Notes: generated by a model from the sequence alone, not told the origin. A stretch of 64,000 bases of DNA from Acidobacteriota bacterium (GCA_013287135.1 JABDEK010000010.1:1-64000); one strand, 5' to 3'. Shown: positions 44,667 to 53,260, counted from the stretch's first letter. Numbers and translations: made by a program.

Positions 44667-45233
44667 ATGTCCGAACAGAAATTGTCACAAATGAAAGTAG
44701 CCATCCTGGCCGGCGACGATTTTGAACAAGCCGAATTGGAAAAGCCGCGCAAGGCTCTCGAAGACGCCGGAGCCAAGACCGTTGTCATTGCTCCCAAGTC
44801 CGGAAAAATCCAGGGATTCAATCATGACGAGAAAGGCGACAAAGTGGCTGTCGATATGACCCTGGACAAAGCCAACCCTGAAGAATTCGACGCCCTTCTT
44901 CTTCCCGGAGGAGCGCTAAATGCGGACTTCCTGCGCGCCGAAAAGAAAGCCCAGGAATTCGTACGAAGCATCGACCAAGCCAAAAAACCGATTGCCGTAA
45001 TCTGCCACGCGCCCTGGCTTCTGGTTTCGGCCGGCCTCGTGAAGGGCCGCACCCTGACTAGCTACTACACAATCCAGGACGACATCCGCAACGCCGGCGG
45101 CAATTGGAAAGACGAAGAAGTCATACGCGACCGAAACTGGGTCTCCAGTCGCCAGCCTACTGACATCCCCGCCTTCAATCGCGAGATGATCTCTCTATTC
45201 TCAGAAGGCAAGGCCAAGAGCGCTCGAGCCTAA
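44667..45233 (+). CDS. DJ-1/PfpI superfamily protein (general-stress, YhbO/GATase1-like)
   Basis: 188 residues; AAAGGAG upstream of the ATG. The fold markers are KVAILAGDDFEQAELEKPRKALEDAG at the N-terminus, FDALLLPGGALNADFLR, and the nucleophile elbow PIAVICHAPWLLVSAGLVKG with the reactive Cys followed by His. The glutamate in the early FEQAE stretch is the usual partner of that Cys. Members act as deglycases, chaperones or proteases and are often stress-induced. It ends just before a two-part hairpin that looks like its terminator. Confidence 0.93.
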   Translation: MSEQKLSQMKVAILAGDDFEQAELEKPRKALEDAGAKTVVIAPKSGKIQGFNHDEKGDKVAVDMTLDKANPEEFDALLLPGGALNADFLRAEKKAQEFVRSIDQAKKPIAVICHAPWLLVSAGLVKGRTLTSYYTIQDDIRNAGGNWKDEEVIRDRNWVSSRQPTDIPAFNREMISLFSEGKAKSARA

Positions 45234-45246
45234 CCCAATCGGAATT

Positions 45247-45306
45247 CGGCCGGCGAGGTTCCATCTGACTCACCGGATGGAACTAGCATTCGTCGGCCGG
45301 GTTTTC
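45247..45306 (+). terminator. Two-tier hairpin after the PfpI-like gene
   Basis: An outer 10-bp stem (45247-45256 with 45290-45299, one G-U pair) encloses an inner perfect 8-bp stem GTTCCATC/GATGGAAC (45258-45265 with 45276-45283). GGTTTTC follows. It starts 13 nt after the stop codon and ends 31 nt before the next GTG start. Confidence 0.65.
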
Positions 45307-45337
45307 TTCAAGCTTCACTTTTGTCTAAAATCGAACT

Positions 45338-46756
45338 GTGGACCCTACATTCCGCAGCCGGAGGGGCCTTTCGCGTCGAGAGCTGCTCCGCCAGCTCGTA
45401 AGCACGGCGGCTTGCGTCCCGGTTCTGGCCAACGGGCGCTCGCTTGCAGATCAGACCCCAGTCCAAAAGCCCGCTCCAGACACTGCAATTCAATTAAGCC
45501 CTCTTCCGCCTGCAACCTATCTCTCTCCGGGAGATGACACTTTCCTGGAACAGTTGGAAAACGCCATCTTCCAATTCTTCTGGGAACAATGCAACCCGAA
45601 GACCGGGATCGTCAAAGATAGATGTAACGTTCGCGGCTCGGACACCAGCATCTTAGGCAGCATCGCTGCTACCGGCTTTGGCCTAACCGCTCTTTGCATC
45701 GGCGAAAAGCGCGGATATGTTTCTTATTCGCAGGCCCGCGATCGCGCGCTCGCCACCTTGCGTTTCCTTTGGAAGAAAATGCCCCAGGAGCGCGGCTTTT
45801 ATTATCACTGGGCCAACATCGCCACCGGCGAAAGATTGTGGCAGTCCGAAGTTTCCTCCGTGGACACTTCCATTCTTCTTTGCGGCATCCTTATGTGCCG
45901 GCAGTATTTCGAACATTCCGAAATTAGCCAGTTAGCCCACGAAATCTTTAACCGTGTCGATTGGAACTGGCTCTCCGAAGACACTCGCGTCCTTCCGCAC
46001 GGTTGGACTCCAGAAGGTGGGTTTTTGCAATATCGCTGGGACAGCTACAGCGAAATGATGATGATGTACCTGCTGGGCCTGGGCTCTTCCTCCCATGTCC
46101 TTCCGCCGCAAGCTTGGGACGCGTGGAAGCGAACCGTCTTTGAATTCGACGGCATCCGCTACATCGGCTCGTACGCTCCGCTATTCATTCATCAATACTC
46201 GCAGGCCTGGTTTGATTTCCGCGGCAAGCGCGACAAATACGTCGATTATTTTCAGAACTCGATTCTTGCCACCGACGTTCACCGCCGTTTTTGCTTGAGC
46301 TTGTCCAAAAAGTTTCCGGATTACAGCGAAAATCTGTGGGGCATCACCGCGTCAGATTCCGAACACGGCTACGAAGTTTGGGGCGGTCCTCCGGCAACCG
46401 GGCCCATCGATGGGACGGTAGTGCCCTGCGCCTCGGCAGGCTCGCTCCCGTTCTTGCCGGGACCGGTGATGCGCGTCCTCCGCACCATTCAATACCGCTA
46501 CGGCGCGGGTACCTGGAGCCGCTACGGCTTCGTGGACGCGTTCAACCCGCTCACGAACTGGTATGACAGCGACATCGTGGGAATCGACGCAGGAATTAGC
46601 ATGGTTATGGCGGAAAACGCGCGCACTGCTTTTGTGTGGGATACTTTTATGAAAAATCCGGAAGCCCAACGAGGTATGGAACGCGCTGGATTCAAATCCT
46701 ACAAACCTGCATCGCCTCAGGAATTAGTGGAGATGCATAACCATGCTAGCCGATGA
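45338..46756 (+). CDS. TAT-exported glycoamylase-fold hydrolase (GH144-like, possible beta-1,2-glucanase)
   Basis: 472 residues from GTG 45338. The N-terminus has a twin-arginine motif (LSRRELLRQLVSTAACVPV), so the folded enzyme should be exported. The rest is the glycoamylase-like (alpha/alpha)6 domain: FFWEQCNPKTGIVKDR, ATGFGLTALCIG, GFYYHWANIATGERLWQSEVSSVDTSILLCG, GGFLQYRWDSYSEMMMMYLLGLGSS, SENLWGITASDSEHGYEVWGGPP, GTVVPCASAGSLPF. The same domain family includes the GH144 endo-beta-1,2-glucanases, and the central domain of the cyclic glucan synthase upstream is related. I infer that it processes beta-1,2-glucan in the periplasm; other glucans are possible. Confidence 0.85.
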   Translation: MDPTFRSRRGLSRRELLRQLVSTAACVPVLANGRSLADQTPVQKPAPDTAIQLSPLPPATYLSPGDDTFLEQLENAIFQFFWEQCNPKTGIVKDRCNVRGSDTSILGSIAATGFGLTALCIGEKRGYVSYSQARDRALATLRFLWKKMPQERGFYYHWANIATGERLWQSEVSSVDTSILLCGILMCRQYFEHSEISQLAHEIFNRVDWNWLSEDTRVLPHGWTPEGGFLQYRWDSYSEMMMMYLLGLGSSSHVLPPQAWDAWKRTVFEFDGIRYIGSYAPLFIHQYSQAWFDFRGKRDKYVDYFQNSILATDVHRRFCLSLSKKFPDYSENLWGITASDSEHGYEVWGGPPATGPIDGTVVPCASAGSLPFLPGPVMRVLRTIQYRYGAGTWSRYGFVDAFNPLTNWYDSDIVGIDAGISMVMAENARTAFVWDTFMKNPEAQRGMERAGFKSYKPASPQELVEMHNHASR

Positions 46757-46789
46757 TGAGCACCGGTCTCCAAGAGCACAGACGGGCCG

Positions 46790-48625
46790 TTAGCGATAGT
46801 TGGCTGCCTGTAGTTCAAACATCTCTGCATACTGGCCGCCGCTCTTCATCAGTTGATCGTGTTTACCTTCTTCTGCAATTTCGCCGTCGGCTAGCACCAG
46901 AACGCGATCAGCCATCCGAACTGTAGAAAATCGGTGAGAAATTAGCAGAGACATTTTGCCTTTTGTCAGCTCTGCAAATCGTTGGAACACTTCATGTTCC
47001 GAACGTGCATCCAGCGCCGCCGTCGGCTCGTCCAGAATCAAAAGTTGCGCATCCCGCAGGTACGCGCGGGCCAAAGCGATTTTCTGCCACTCCCCACCGG
47101 AAAGATCTACGCCGCCCTCAAATCGGCAGCCCAGTACCTGATCAAATCCGTTAGGCAGCCTGCGTATCGTGTGTTCCGCCAAACTCTTATTCGCTGCCGC
47201 GCGTATGCGAAATTGATTATCTAAATCTTCAATTCTGCCTACTGCGATATTTTCTGCCGCAGTCATCTCATAACGCATGAAGTCCTGGAAAATCACGCCA
47301 ATTTCCTTCCAAAGGCTTTCCAGGTCATAATCGCGCAGGTCTTTTCCATCCAGCAAAATCTGGCCTTCCGTCGGATCGTACAAACGTGTGAGCAGCTTCA
47401 CTAGCGTGGTCTTGCCCTGTCCGTTCTCTCCGACAATCGCAATCCGTTCGGTCGGCCCGAGTTTAAAATTGACGTTCTTCAGAACGATTCGCGAGCTTCC
47501 GGGATATTTAAAAGAAACATTCTTAAACTCAAATCCCGTGCGAATCGGCTTGGGAGCTGGCATCGCAGATGCCTTCGAAGAAATCTTCGGCTTCACTGCA
47601 AAAAATTCCAATAGGTCGGTCATGAACAGCGCTTGGTTCGTAATACCTGAAAAGCTTGTGAACACTGCCTGAATATTCGCGCTGGCAGCAGCGATTGCCC
47701 CGGAAAGATAAACCATCACGCCCACGCTTATGGTGCCAATCACCGCTCCATATATAACGTAGGCATAGCTCCCGTAGTATCCAACCAGCCCCAGCAGCGC
47801 CAAGAGAGATCCAAAAGTCAGCCTGCGCTTCGACAAATCCTTCGTCTGGTGATACAGCTCGTCAGCCAGCTCCGAATAACGCCCCATAAGAAACGGCGCC
47901 AATCCAAATAGTTTTAATTCCTTCGCGCTTTCTTTGGCCCCGCCCAACACGCGCAAATAATCCAGCTCGCGCCGCCCGGCGGTCTGTCTATAACTCAGCG
48001 AATAATTCATGAAACCAAAATGAGTTTCGCCCAGAAACGCGGGTACCACGCAGATGATCAATCCGAGCAGGAGTAATTTCGAGAAAATAAAAATGGCCGC
48101 TGCCAAGCTCACTGTGGTGATCACTTCCTGGATCAACCTTCCGCCTACTTGCAGCATTTGAACGCGGTCTACGCCTTGCGCTCGTGCGCGTTCCAGCTTG
48201 TCGTAGAAAACCGGATCCTCATACGACATCAAATCCAGCTTCGCCGCGTGCGTCATCAACTTCAGACTGATGTGTCTCGTGAAACGATCCGCCAAGGTCG
48301 TGTCGCAGAACTCGATGATGCGCGCCATAAATGTAGCCACACCGGCGAGAACAAATTCGAGCAGCACCATCCACCAGAACATATGCGAGAGCGGCACATG
48401 CCTCATCTGATGGTTGGTAACCGAATCGACGATAAATCTCGTCACTGCCAAAATCGAAAGCGGAATCAGCGCGGCGGCCACACGGAAACTCAGGTTCGAA
48501 ACAACAATCCCCGGCGCCGCATCCCACACAAATCGCAACACGGGCGGAATGTTCTTCAGCGCCCCGATTCGCTCGCTCCAGTTAGGCAGCGGCGCCACTT
48601 TTATCGTTGTGCTTGCTGCTGCCAT
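46790..48625 (-). CDS. ABC transporter, fused permease and ATPase
   Basis: 611 residues: six-helix type membrane domain (about 1-345), then an ATPase domain. ATPase motifs are GENGQGKTTLVKLL (Walker A, near residue 398), GVIFQDFMRYEMTAAENI (Q-loop), LSGGEWQKIALARAYL (signature), LLILDEPTAALD (Walker B) and LISHRFSTVRMADRVLVL (H-loop). A half-transporter that should work as a homodimer exporter; typical substrates are lipids, peptides or drugs. Converges on the glycoamylase gene and is divergent from the SpoIIE phosphatase gene. Confidence 0.95.
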   Translation of the reverse strand: MAAASTTIKVAPLPNWSERIGALKNIPPVLRFVWDAAPGIVVSNLSFRVAAALIPLSILAVTRFIVDSVTNHQMRHVPLSHMFWWMVLLEFVLAGVATFMARIIEFCDTTLADRFTRHISLKLMTHAAKLDLMSYEDPVFYDKLERARAQGVDRVQMLQVGGRLIQEVITTVSLAAAIFIFSKLLLLGLIICVVPAFLGETHFGFMNYSLSYRQTAGRRELDYLRVLGGAKESAKELKLFGLAPFLMGRYSELADELYHQTKDLSKRRLTFGSLLALLGLVGYYGSYAYVIYGAVIGTISVGVMVYLSGAIAAASANIQAVFTSFSGITNQALFMTDLLEFFAVKPKISSKASAMPAPKPIRTGFEFKNVSFKYPGSSRIVLKNVNFKLGPTERIAIVGENGQGKTTLVKLLTRLYDPTEGQILLDGKDLRDYDLESLWKEIGVIFQDFMRYEMTAAENIAVGRIEDLDNQFRIRAAANKSLAEHTIRRLPNGFDQVLGCRFEGGVDLSGGEWQKIALARAYLRDAQLLILDEPTAALDARSEHEVFQRFAELTKGKMSLLISHRFSTVRMADRVLVLADGEIAEEGKHDQLMKSGGQYAEMFELQAANYR

Positions 48626-48978
48626 CTCTGCGCTTCTCCAAAATCAAAACATCCAGCTTGTCTTCTGACGCTTTCAACCTATCGCTCGCCTCTCCAGCAG
48701 ACCATACAGCGCTGCATGAAATCCTCGCGAGCAACACACTTCATGTGCATTTCACATGCCAAGCTATTTTAGCTGTAAACCTTTATCCCACAGATGGTTA
48801 CAGAACCAGACAGACTCGCTACCATCGATTTTTTGCTTTGTTTTAGAAGGTTCTACTCGACGAAAATTAAGGTCAAGTGTCACTCAGCAATGTTCCACTT
48901 TGGAGCTAAATTCTTTCAGCACGAACAATACGAAGATTACCCTATCCACCAATCCACCTTTATAACGTACCCTGAGAT
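48626..48978. other. 353-bp divergent intergenic region
   Basis: AT-rich gap between the ABC transporter and phosphatase genes, which should contain both promoters. No ORF with a ribosome-binding site and no clear inverted repeat found. Confidence 0.5.
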
Positions 48979-50178
48979 GTGAACACTTCACCCAGCGAAC
49001 TACGCAGCGATTGGCGGATCTTCGTCGATCCCAAACTAGCAAAGGTCAAGCAGTCCACTCACCAAGCCAAGTTGGTAGCCAGACGCGCCATCTGGCGTTC
49101 TCAAGATGGTTGGCGTCGACTCACTGCCGGCATGGAGCTTGACGATCTTTGGAGCCAGTTCAAATCCGAAGCAGAAGCCAGCGCGCGCCCGTTCAAACAA
49201 GAAGTAGATCGCCAGGCAGAAAAAAATAAGTCCTGGACACATCCTTTCAAAGTATTCGCAGCAATCTCTTCCAGCATTCTAAAAAAGCTTTCGCCGCCAC
49301 GCCGCGTTTTCTTGCTTCTCACTATTATCCTCGCGGTTTTCTCCATCGTCGGACTTGAGTTTTTGTTTTTCACCAGAGAAGTAGAATTGCTCTTGGCCTT
49401 CATAGGTCTGTTGCTCCTGCTGGTGATGGTCCTTGGCGATCACATTTCCATGAAGCGCGACATTGAAATCGCGCGCGAAATCCAGCGCTGGCTCGTCCCG
49501 CGTGTCCCACCGGAAGTCGCTGGAGTGGACTTGGCCTTCGCCACTAGGCCGGCAAAGATGGTCGCCGGTGATTATTACGACGCATTCCGCCGCGCCGTCG
49601 ACGGTCCTTTACTTGTCGCCGTTGCAGACGTCGCCGGCAAAAGCGTTCCAGCCGCGATGTTGATGGCCACTTTCCAAGCCAGTCTTCGCGCCCTAGCTGG
49701 CTCGCAAGGCTCGCTTTCCGATCTTGTCGCCGGATTGAACCGCCAGGCCTGCTCCAATAATATGAACGGGCGTCGCTTCACCACGGCTTTCCTGGCTGAA
49801 CTAGATCCCGTTACCGGAACTCTGAATTACCTTTGCGCCGGCCACAATCCCCCGATGTTGAAGCACCAGGATGGCTCGATCGAACGCCTGAAGTCCGAAA
49901 GCATTCCTCTAGGCATCGAGATAAACGAAAAGTATGAGACCGGCCGCACCGTTCTTGAACGCGGCGATGTCCTGATCATCTATACGGACGGCGTTACCGA
50001 AGCCCGCGACGAAGACGGGAAAGAATTTGGAGAGTCCCGCTTGCTAGCACTGGCTGGTCAACCTCTCGAGGATCGCGCTGCTATGACGCTCTCCACTATC
50101 ATGCGAAAGCTCGACGAGTTCGTCGGCGGAGCGCCCCAGCACGACGACATAACCTGTCTCGTCGTTCGACGTACCTGA
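48979..50178 (+). CDS. Membrane-bound SpoIIE/RsbU-type PP2C serine phosphatase
   Basis: 399 residues from GTG 48979. Two membrane helices (about residues 110-160: VFLLLTIILAVFSIVGLEFLFF and LLLAFIGLLLLLVMVLG) precede a short helix (HISMKRDIEIAREIQRWLVPRVPPEVAGVDLAFATRP), then the phosphatase: MVAGDYYDAFRR and VAVADVAGKSVPAAMLMATFQASLRAL with metal-binding Asp residues, LNYLCAGHNPPML, DVLIIYTDGVTEARDEDGKEFGESRLL and QHDDITCLVVRR. It likely dephosphorylates an anti-sigma-antagonist in a partner-switching pathway; no such partner is seen in the window. Confidence 0.92.
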   Translation: MNTSPSELRSDWRIFVDPKLAKVKQSTHQAKLVARRAIWRSQDGWRRLTAGMELDDLWSQFKSEAEASARPFKQEVDRQAEKNKSWTHPFKVFAAISSSILKKLSPPRRVFLLLTIILAVFSIVGLEFLFFTREVELLLAFIGLLLLLVMVLGDHISMKRDIEIAREIQRWLVPRVPPEVAGVDLAFATRPAKMVAGDYYDAFRRAVDGPLLVAVADVAGKSVPAAMLMATFQASLRALAGSQGSLSDLVAGLNRQACSNNMNGRRFTTAFLAELDPVTGTLNYLCAGHNPPMLKHQDGSIERLKSESIPLGIEINEKYETGRTVLERGDVLIIYTDGVTEARDEDGKEFGESRLLALAGQPLEDRAAMTLSTIMRKLDEFVGGAPQHDDITCLVVRRT

Positions 50179-50198
50179 GAGCATCCATGCTACGGCAT

Positions 50199-50249
50199 GT
50201 CGGCGGACAATCTACGTCGTTCCGTGTATGGCTTCGATTGTTTGCCGAC
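50199..50249 (+). repeat. Long hairpin 20 nt after the phosphatase gene
   Basis: GTCGGCGGACAATC (50199-50212) pairs with GATTGTTTGCCGAC (50236-50249), 14 bp including two G-U pairs, over a 23-nt loop. No U-run follows, so it may stabilise the 3' end or attenuate transcription. Confidence 0.5.
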
Positions 50250-50356
50250 GCTACCGTGTATCATGACATTATGAATGTGGGCTGATTCAGTCAACCTAGA
50301 GTTCGAATTTGCGGTGAACATTCGCAGCAAACCTTGAAAATCAAAATGGAGGCTTT

Positions 50357-50632
50357 ATGAAGAGGATGGGATGGCCGGAAACTATTTCGGCGTTTATAGT
50401 CGGCATCGGCGTGGGAGCGGCAATCGGGATCTTGTTCGCGCCACAATCGGGTGAAGATACTCGTGATTATCTTGTCGGGGCGGCCCAGGATACACTCGAC
50501 GAAGCCGTAAGCACGGGCCAGAAGTGGGCCAACCGCGCCAAGAAGAATGTGGACGAAGCAACTGACTACGTGAAAGACGCAGCCGACGCTGGCCAAAAAG
50601 CGTACCGCGACGCCAAAAGCGCATCCGCGTAG
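50357..50632 (+). CDS. YtxH-like small protein
   Basis: 91 residues; GGAGG about 6 nt before the ATG. An N-terminal helix (ISAFIVGIGVGAAIGILFAPQSGEDTR) carries the family signature of a glycine-rich membrane helix followed by LFAPxxGxxTR; the rest is an amphipathic, Ala/Lys/Asp-rich helix (ATDYVKDAADAGQKAYRDA). YtxH proteins are linked to general stress. A terminator follows at 50659. Confidence 0.88.
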   Translation: MKRMGWPETISAFIVGIGVGAAIGILFAPQSGEDTRDYLVGAAQDTLDEAVSTGQKWANRAKKNVDEATDYVKDAADAGQKAYRDAKSASA

Positions 50633-50658
50633 ATTCGCGCGTTACCTTGTTCCGGCGA

Positions 50659-50694
50659 AAGGGAGAACGGACATGAACCGTTCTCCCTTGTCTT
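50659..50694 (+). terminator. Rho-independent terminator after ytxH-like gene
   Basis: AAGGGAGAACGG (50659-50670) and CCGTTCTCCCTT (50678-50689) form a perfect 12-bp stem with a 7-nt loop, followed by GTCTT. Confidence 0.85.
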
Positions 50695-50833
50695 AGCCCG
50701 CCTGCCTATAATCTGTTATCCGTTGCTCAAAGATTTGACGTCCAAGAATTGGGCCAGTAGAGTATCAGTGCAAATCAGCCTATCGATTGTGCTGGAATTA
50801 CTCGGCATCGCACTTCCATAGAAGGAGAGTGAA

Positions 50834-51304
50834 ATGAAAGAAGCGCCGCAATCTTCGACCGCGAAAACTTTGACGCGAAAAGAACTCATCGCTGCCCTAA
50901 ATGAAGATCTAGCCCGCGAATACCAAGCCATTATTTCCTACGTAATCTATTCGCAAGTGCTGAAGGGCGCGGAGTATATGAACATCGCCGGCGAACTTGA
51001 GAAGCATGCCGGTGAAGAGCTCAGCCACGCGTTGATTATTTCTAACCAGATTGACTATCTGGGAGGCATGCCCACCACTCAGCCTAAGCCGATTCGCACA
51101 TCCGAAAAAGCTCGGGACATGCTCAAATTCGATCTTGAGAACGAGACGGAAACCATTCGCAATTACCGCGATCGCGTGCGTCAGTGCGAAGCCCTTGGTG
51201 AATTCTCCATGGCCGAGCACATTCGCGAGATTCTGATGGACGAACAGGATCATCAGATCGCTCTCGCCACCGCTCTAGGTCAGGAAGTTCCGCACAACTC
51301 CTGA
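50834..51304 (+). CDS. Ferritin-like (bacterioferritin-type) diiron protein
   Basis: 156 residues; GGAGAG upstream of the ATG. A four-helix bundle with diiron ligands in the usual places: ELIAALNEDLAREYQAIISYV (first Glu), ELEKHAGEELSHALIIS (Glu-x-x-His), FDLENETETIRNYRDRV (Glu) and REILMDEQDHQIAL (Glu-x-x-His). It should store or oxidise iron, protecting against peroxide. It precedes a highly basic DNA-binding-like gene by about 50 nt, so the two may be one transcript. Confidence 0.9.
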   Translation: MKEAPQSSTAKTLTRKELIAALNEDLAREYQAIISYVIYSQVLKGAEYMNIAGELEKHAGEELSHALIISNQIDYLGGMPTTQPKPIRTSEKARDMLKFDLENETETIRNYRDRVRQCEALGEFSMAEHIREILMDEQDHQIALATALGQEVPHNS

Positions 51305-51353
51305 AATCGGCCCCAAGAAATAAGCAGCGCGAATAGTTTCCCAGGAGACTCAA

Positions 51354-51620
51354 ATGACTGACGAACAAAAGCCATCCGGCGCAGAGGAATTGCTCACCAA
51401 CGTTGCCACCACCATAGGCTCCGCCCTTGGTACCGTTGCCGCAAAGGTAAACGAATTCTCCAAGGTCGCGAGCGCGGAAGCCAAGCGCCAGCGGCCTCGC
51501 GCAAAGGCTAGAAAAAAATCGCGTCCGGCCAGCCGCTCAAAGCGAAAGGCCAAACCCGCAAAACGCGCCGCCAAATCCGCGGGTCGCAAGCGCCCCGCTC
51601 GTAAAAAATCCCGGCGTTAG
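51354..51620 (+). CDS. Histone H1-like basic protein
   Basis: 88 residues. The first 40 are acidic/neutral (AEELLTNVATTIGSALGTVAAKVNEFSKV, one amphipathic helix); the last 45 are a Lys/Arg/Ala/Pro tail (KARKKSRPASRSKRKAKPAKRAAKSAGRKRPARKKSRR, shown by composition) resembling histone H1 C-terminal tails. GGAG lies about 7 nt upstream of the ATG. It likely binds DNA without sequence preference and may compact the nucleoid. Next to a ferritin-like gene, a pairing reminiscent of Dps-style protection; that link is inferred. Confidence 0.75.
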   Translation: MTDEQKPSGAEELLTNVATTIGSALGTVAAKVNEFSKVASAEAKRQRPRAKARKKSRPASRSKRKAKPAKRAAKSAGRKRPARKKSRR

Positions 51621-51651
51621 CATAGTTGGCGTGCATGTGGCGGGGCAGCCG

Positions 51652-51694
51652 GCGCTAGTAGCCTGCCGTTTAGTCTGTCTTCCTAAACTAGCGC
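51652..51694. repeat. Nested inverted repeat between the H1-like and BON genes
   Basis: Outer arms GCGCTAGT (51652-51659) and ACTAGCGC (51687-51694) enclose inner arms GTTTAG (51668-51673) and CTAAAC (51683-51688); the inner right arm overlaps the outer one by two bases, so the two stems are alternatives or a slipped structure. The 253-bp gap 51621-51873 has no gene. Confidence 0.4.
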
Positions 51695-51873
51695 TGGTAC
51701 GCCTACTCGAATCCTGCCGATCTGTTCAAGGTGCTACTTAAAAACTTCCCAAACTATAGGGTGAGTTCTGGATTGTTCCCTCGCCCAATTAAGTTCATTG
51801 TGTCGGCGCGCAACATTGCCATGTTCGCTCCGGTCAAAACCGCCGGGTTTTCGTTAACGTCTAAGGAGAAGAC

Positions 51874-52422
51874 ATGAAATCACGTTCGCTCGCAAGACTG
51901 CTCACTCTCGCCGCCGTCATATCTCTCGTCGGATGCTCTGGCGGAGCCACCAAATCACCTGACGTGACGGATAGCGTCCGCAAAGCGCTCGATCAAGCTA
52001 ATCTTCATGATGTAAAAGTCAGACAGGATCGCGACAAAGGTGTCGTCACCTTGACCGGCCAAGTAGCCGCCGACGCCGATAAAGCCCAGGCCGAATCCAT
52101 CACCAAGTCGATCGTCGGCTCTCAAGTTGTTGCAGACGAAATCGCCGTAGTCCCGCCTGGCCCGGGCTCCAGCGATGTCAAGACCGTCAACTCCGACCTC
52201 GACAAAGGCATCGAGAAAAACTTGGACGCTGCGCTGATTCAAAACAGGTTGAACAAAGATGTGAAGTATGACGTAAAAAATGGAGTCGTCACGCTAACCG
52301 GCGAGGTGAATTCGCAGGCCAAGCGCGCCCAAGTGGAAAAAGTAGCGGCAGGCGTCCCCAACGTCCAGCAAGTAGTGAACGAACTGCAAGTCAAAAATCA
52401 AAAGGCCAGCTCGACGCAGTAA
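51874..52422 (+). CDS. Lipoprotein with two BON domains
   Basis: 182 residues; AAGGAG upstream of the ATG. The signal ends in a lipobox (LVGC, Cys21), so the protein is lipid-anchored in the envelope. Two BON repeats follow: VRKALDQANLHDVKVRQDRDKGVVTLTGQVAADADKAQAESI and IQNRLNKDVKYDVKNGVVTLTGEVNSQAKRAQVEKV, each ending in the characteristic VVTLTGxV strand. BON domains bind phospholipids or help membrane stability under osmotic stress (compare OsmY). Fits the stress theme of the neighbourhood. Confidence 0.92.
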   Translation: MKSRSLARLLTLAAVISLVGCSGGATKSPDVTDSVRKALDQANLHDVKVRQDRDKGVVTLTGQVAADADKAQAESITKSIVGSQVVADEIAVVPPGPGSSDVKTVNSDLDKGIEKNLDAALIQNRLNKDVKYDVKNGVVTLTGEVNSQAKRAQVEKVAAGVPNVQQVVNELQVKNQKASSTQ

Positions 52423-52498
52423 AAACGGAAAGCAAGCCGCTTTCAAATGTTTTCGCGGAGTGATTGCCAACGCCTATTGCTGGTGGTACTCCTGCTTC

Positions 52499-53146
52499 CT
52501 ATTGCAATACATTCGATAGCGACTTGTAAATTTCCAACCCGCCTTTGTAGTTGTAAATGATGTATCCCAGTCTTCTGAATTTGTTCATGAAGAAGTTCAC
52601 GCGGGGCCTGGTGGTCCCAATCATTTCTGCCAGCGTGTCTTGCGTCACTCGCTGGAGGATCGACGGATTTTCGCTTCCCTTTTCATAATCGTTCAGCAGC
52701 AACAGTGCGCGCGCCAGTCTTTTTTCACTCGAATTGAATAAGTGGTCGATTAGATCCTGTTCGATGCGGTTGTTCCGCGACAGCAAATAATTGATGAATT
52801 GCGTACAGACGTGTGGCTCTTTCTCGATTAGGCGGATCATCTTCTTTCGCTCGATCACCATGATCTTGCTCGGCACCATCGTGATGGCCGATGTCTGATA
52901 AATGGCATGCCCCCCGATGCAGGCCTCCCCAAAGAAATCTCCTCGGCCCAGGAACCCTAGAACGCCGCTTCTCCCGCGCCGAGAAACCAGCACTAGCTTC
53001 ACTACTCCCTCTTGGATGTAATGCACGTCCTTGCACTGCTCTCCTTGAGAAAAAATCGTCTTGCTTGGTACGTATTCCACAACTGTGCCCGCCAATACTT
53101 TCGGGAAAATAATCTTCGTTGGTTTGCCGGGCTTGCTTGCCATCAT
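52499..53146 (-). CDS. Crp/Fnr-family transcription regulator
   Basis: 215 residues (two adjacent ATGs at 53146 and 53143; GAGGAAG upstream). N-terminal cyclic-nucleotide-like barrel: SKTIFSQGEQCKDVHYIQEGVVKLVLVSRRGRSGVLGFLGRGDFFGEACIGGHAIYQTSAITMVPSKIMVIERKKMI, lacking the Fnr cysteine set. C-terminal winged helix: RVTQDTLAEMIGTTRPRVNFFMNKFRRLGYI. The 'RPRVNFFMNKFRRLG' helix is typical of a Crp subgroup in Acidobacteriota. Two inverted repeats upstream (53202-53260) may be its own operators. Confidence 0.93.
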   Translation of the reverse strand: MMASKPGKPTKIIFPKVLAGTVVEYVPSKTIFSQGEQCKDVHYIQEGVVKLVLVSRRGRSGVLGFLGRGDFFGEACIGGHAIYQTSAITMVPSKIMVIERKKMIRLIEKEPHVCTQFINYLLSRNNRIEQDLIDHLFNSSEKRLARALLLLNDYEKGSENPSILQRVTQDTLAEMIGTTRPRVNFFMNKFRRLGYIIYNYKGGLEIYKSLSNVLQ

Positions 53147-53201
53147 TTCTTCCTCAACTTATACTTTGCTTTGCAAAATCGAATCATTGCTATATCACCT
53201 C

Positions 53202-53223
53202 CCGAACAATCTTGTATGTTCGG
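53202..53223. promoter_or_regulatory. Inverted repeat 1 upstream of the Crp/Fnr gene
   Basis: CCGAACA (53202-53208) and TGTTCGG (53217-53223) are perfect reverse complements with an 8-nt spacer, about 56 nt before the regulator's start codon. The position suits an operator over the promoter. Confidence 0.5.
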
Positions 53224-53226
53224 TCA

Positions 53227-53260
53227 ATTTTTGTCTGTCTAACATTGAACAGACAAAAAT
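53227..53260. promoter_or_regulatory. Inverted repeat 2 upstream of the Crp/Fnr gene
   Basis: ATTTTTGTCTGT (53227-53238) and ACAGACAAAAAT (53249-53260) are perfect 12-bp arms with a 10-nt spacer, 3 nt from repeat 1. The T/A-rich ends also allow a bidirectional terminator. It lies between the regulator and the small plus-strand gene at 53346, so could act on either. Confidence 0.5.
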
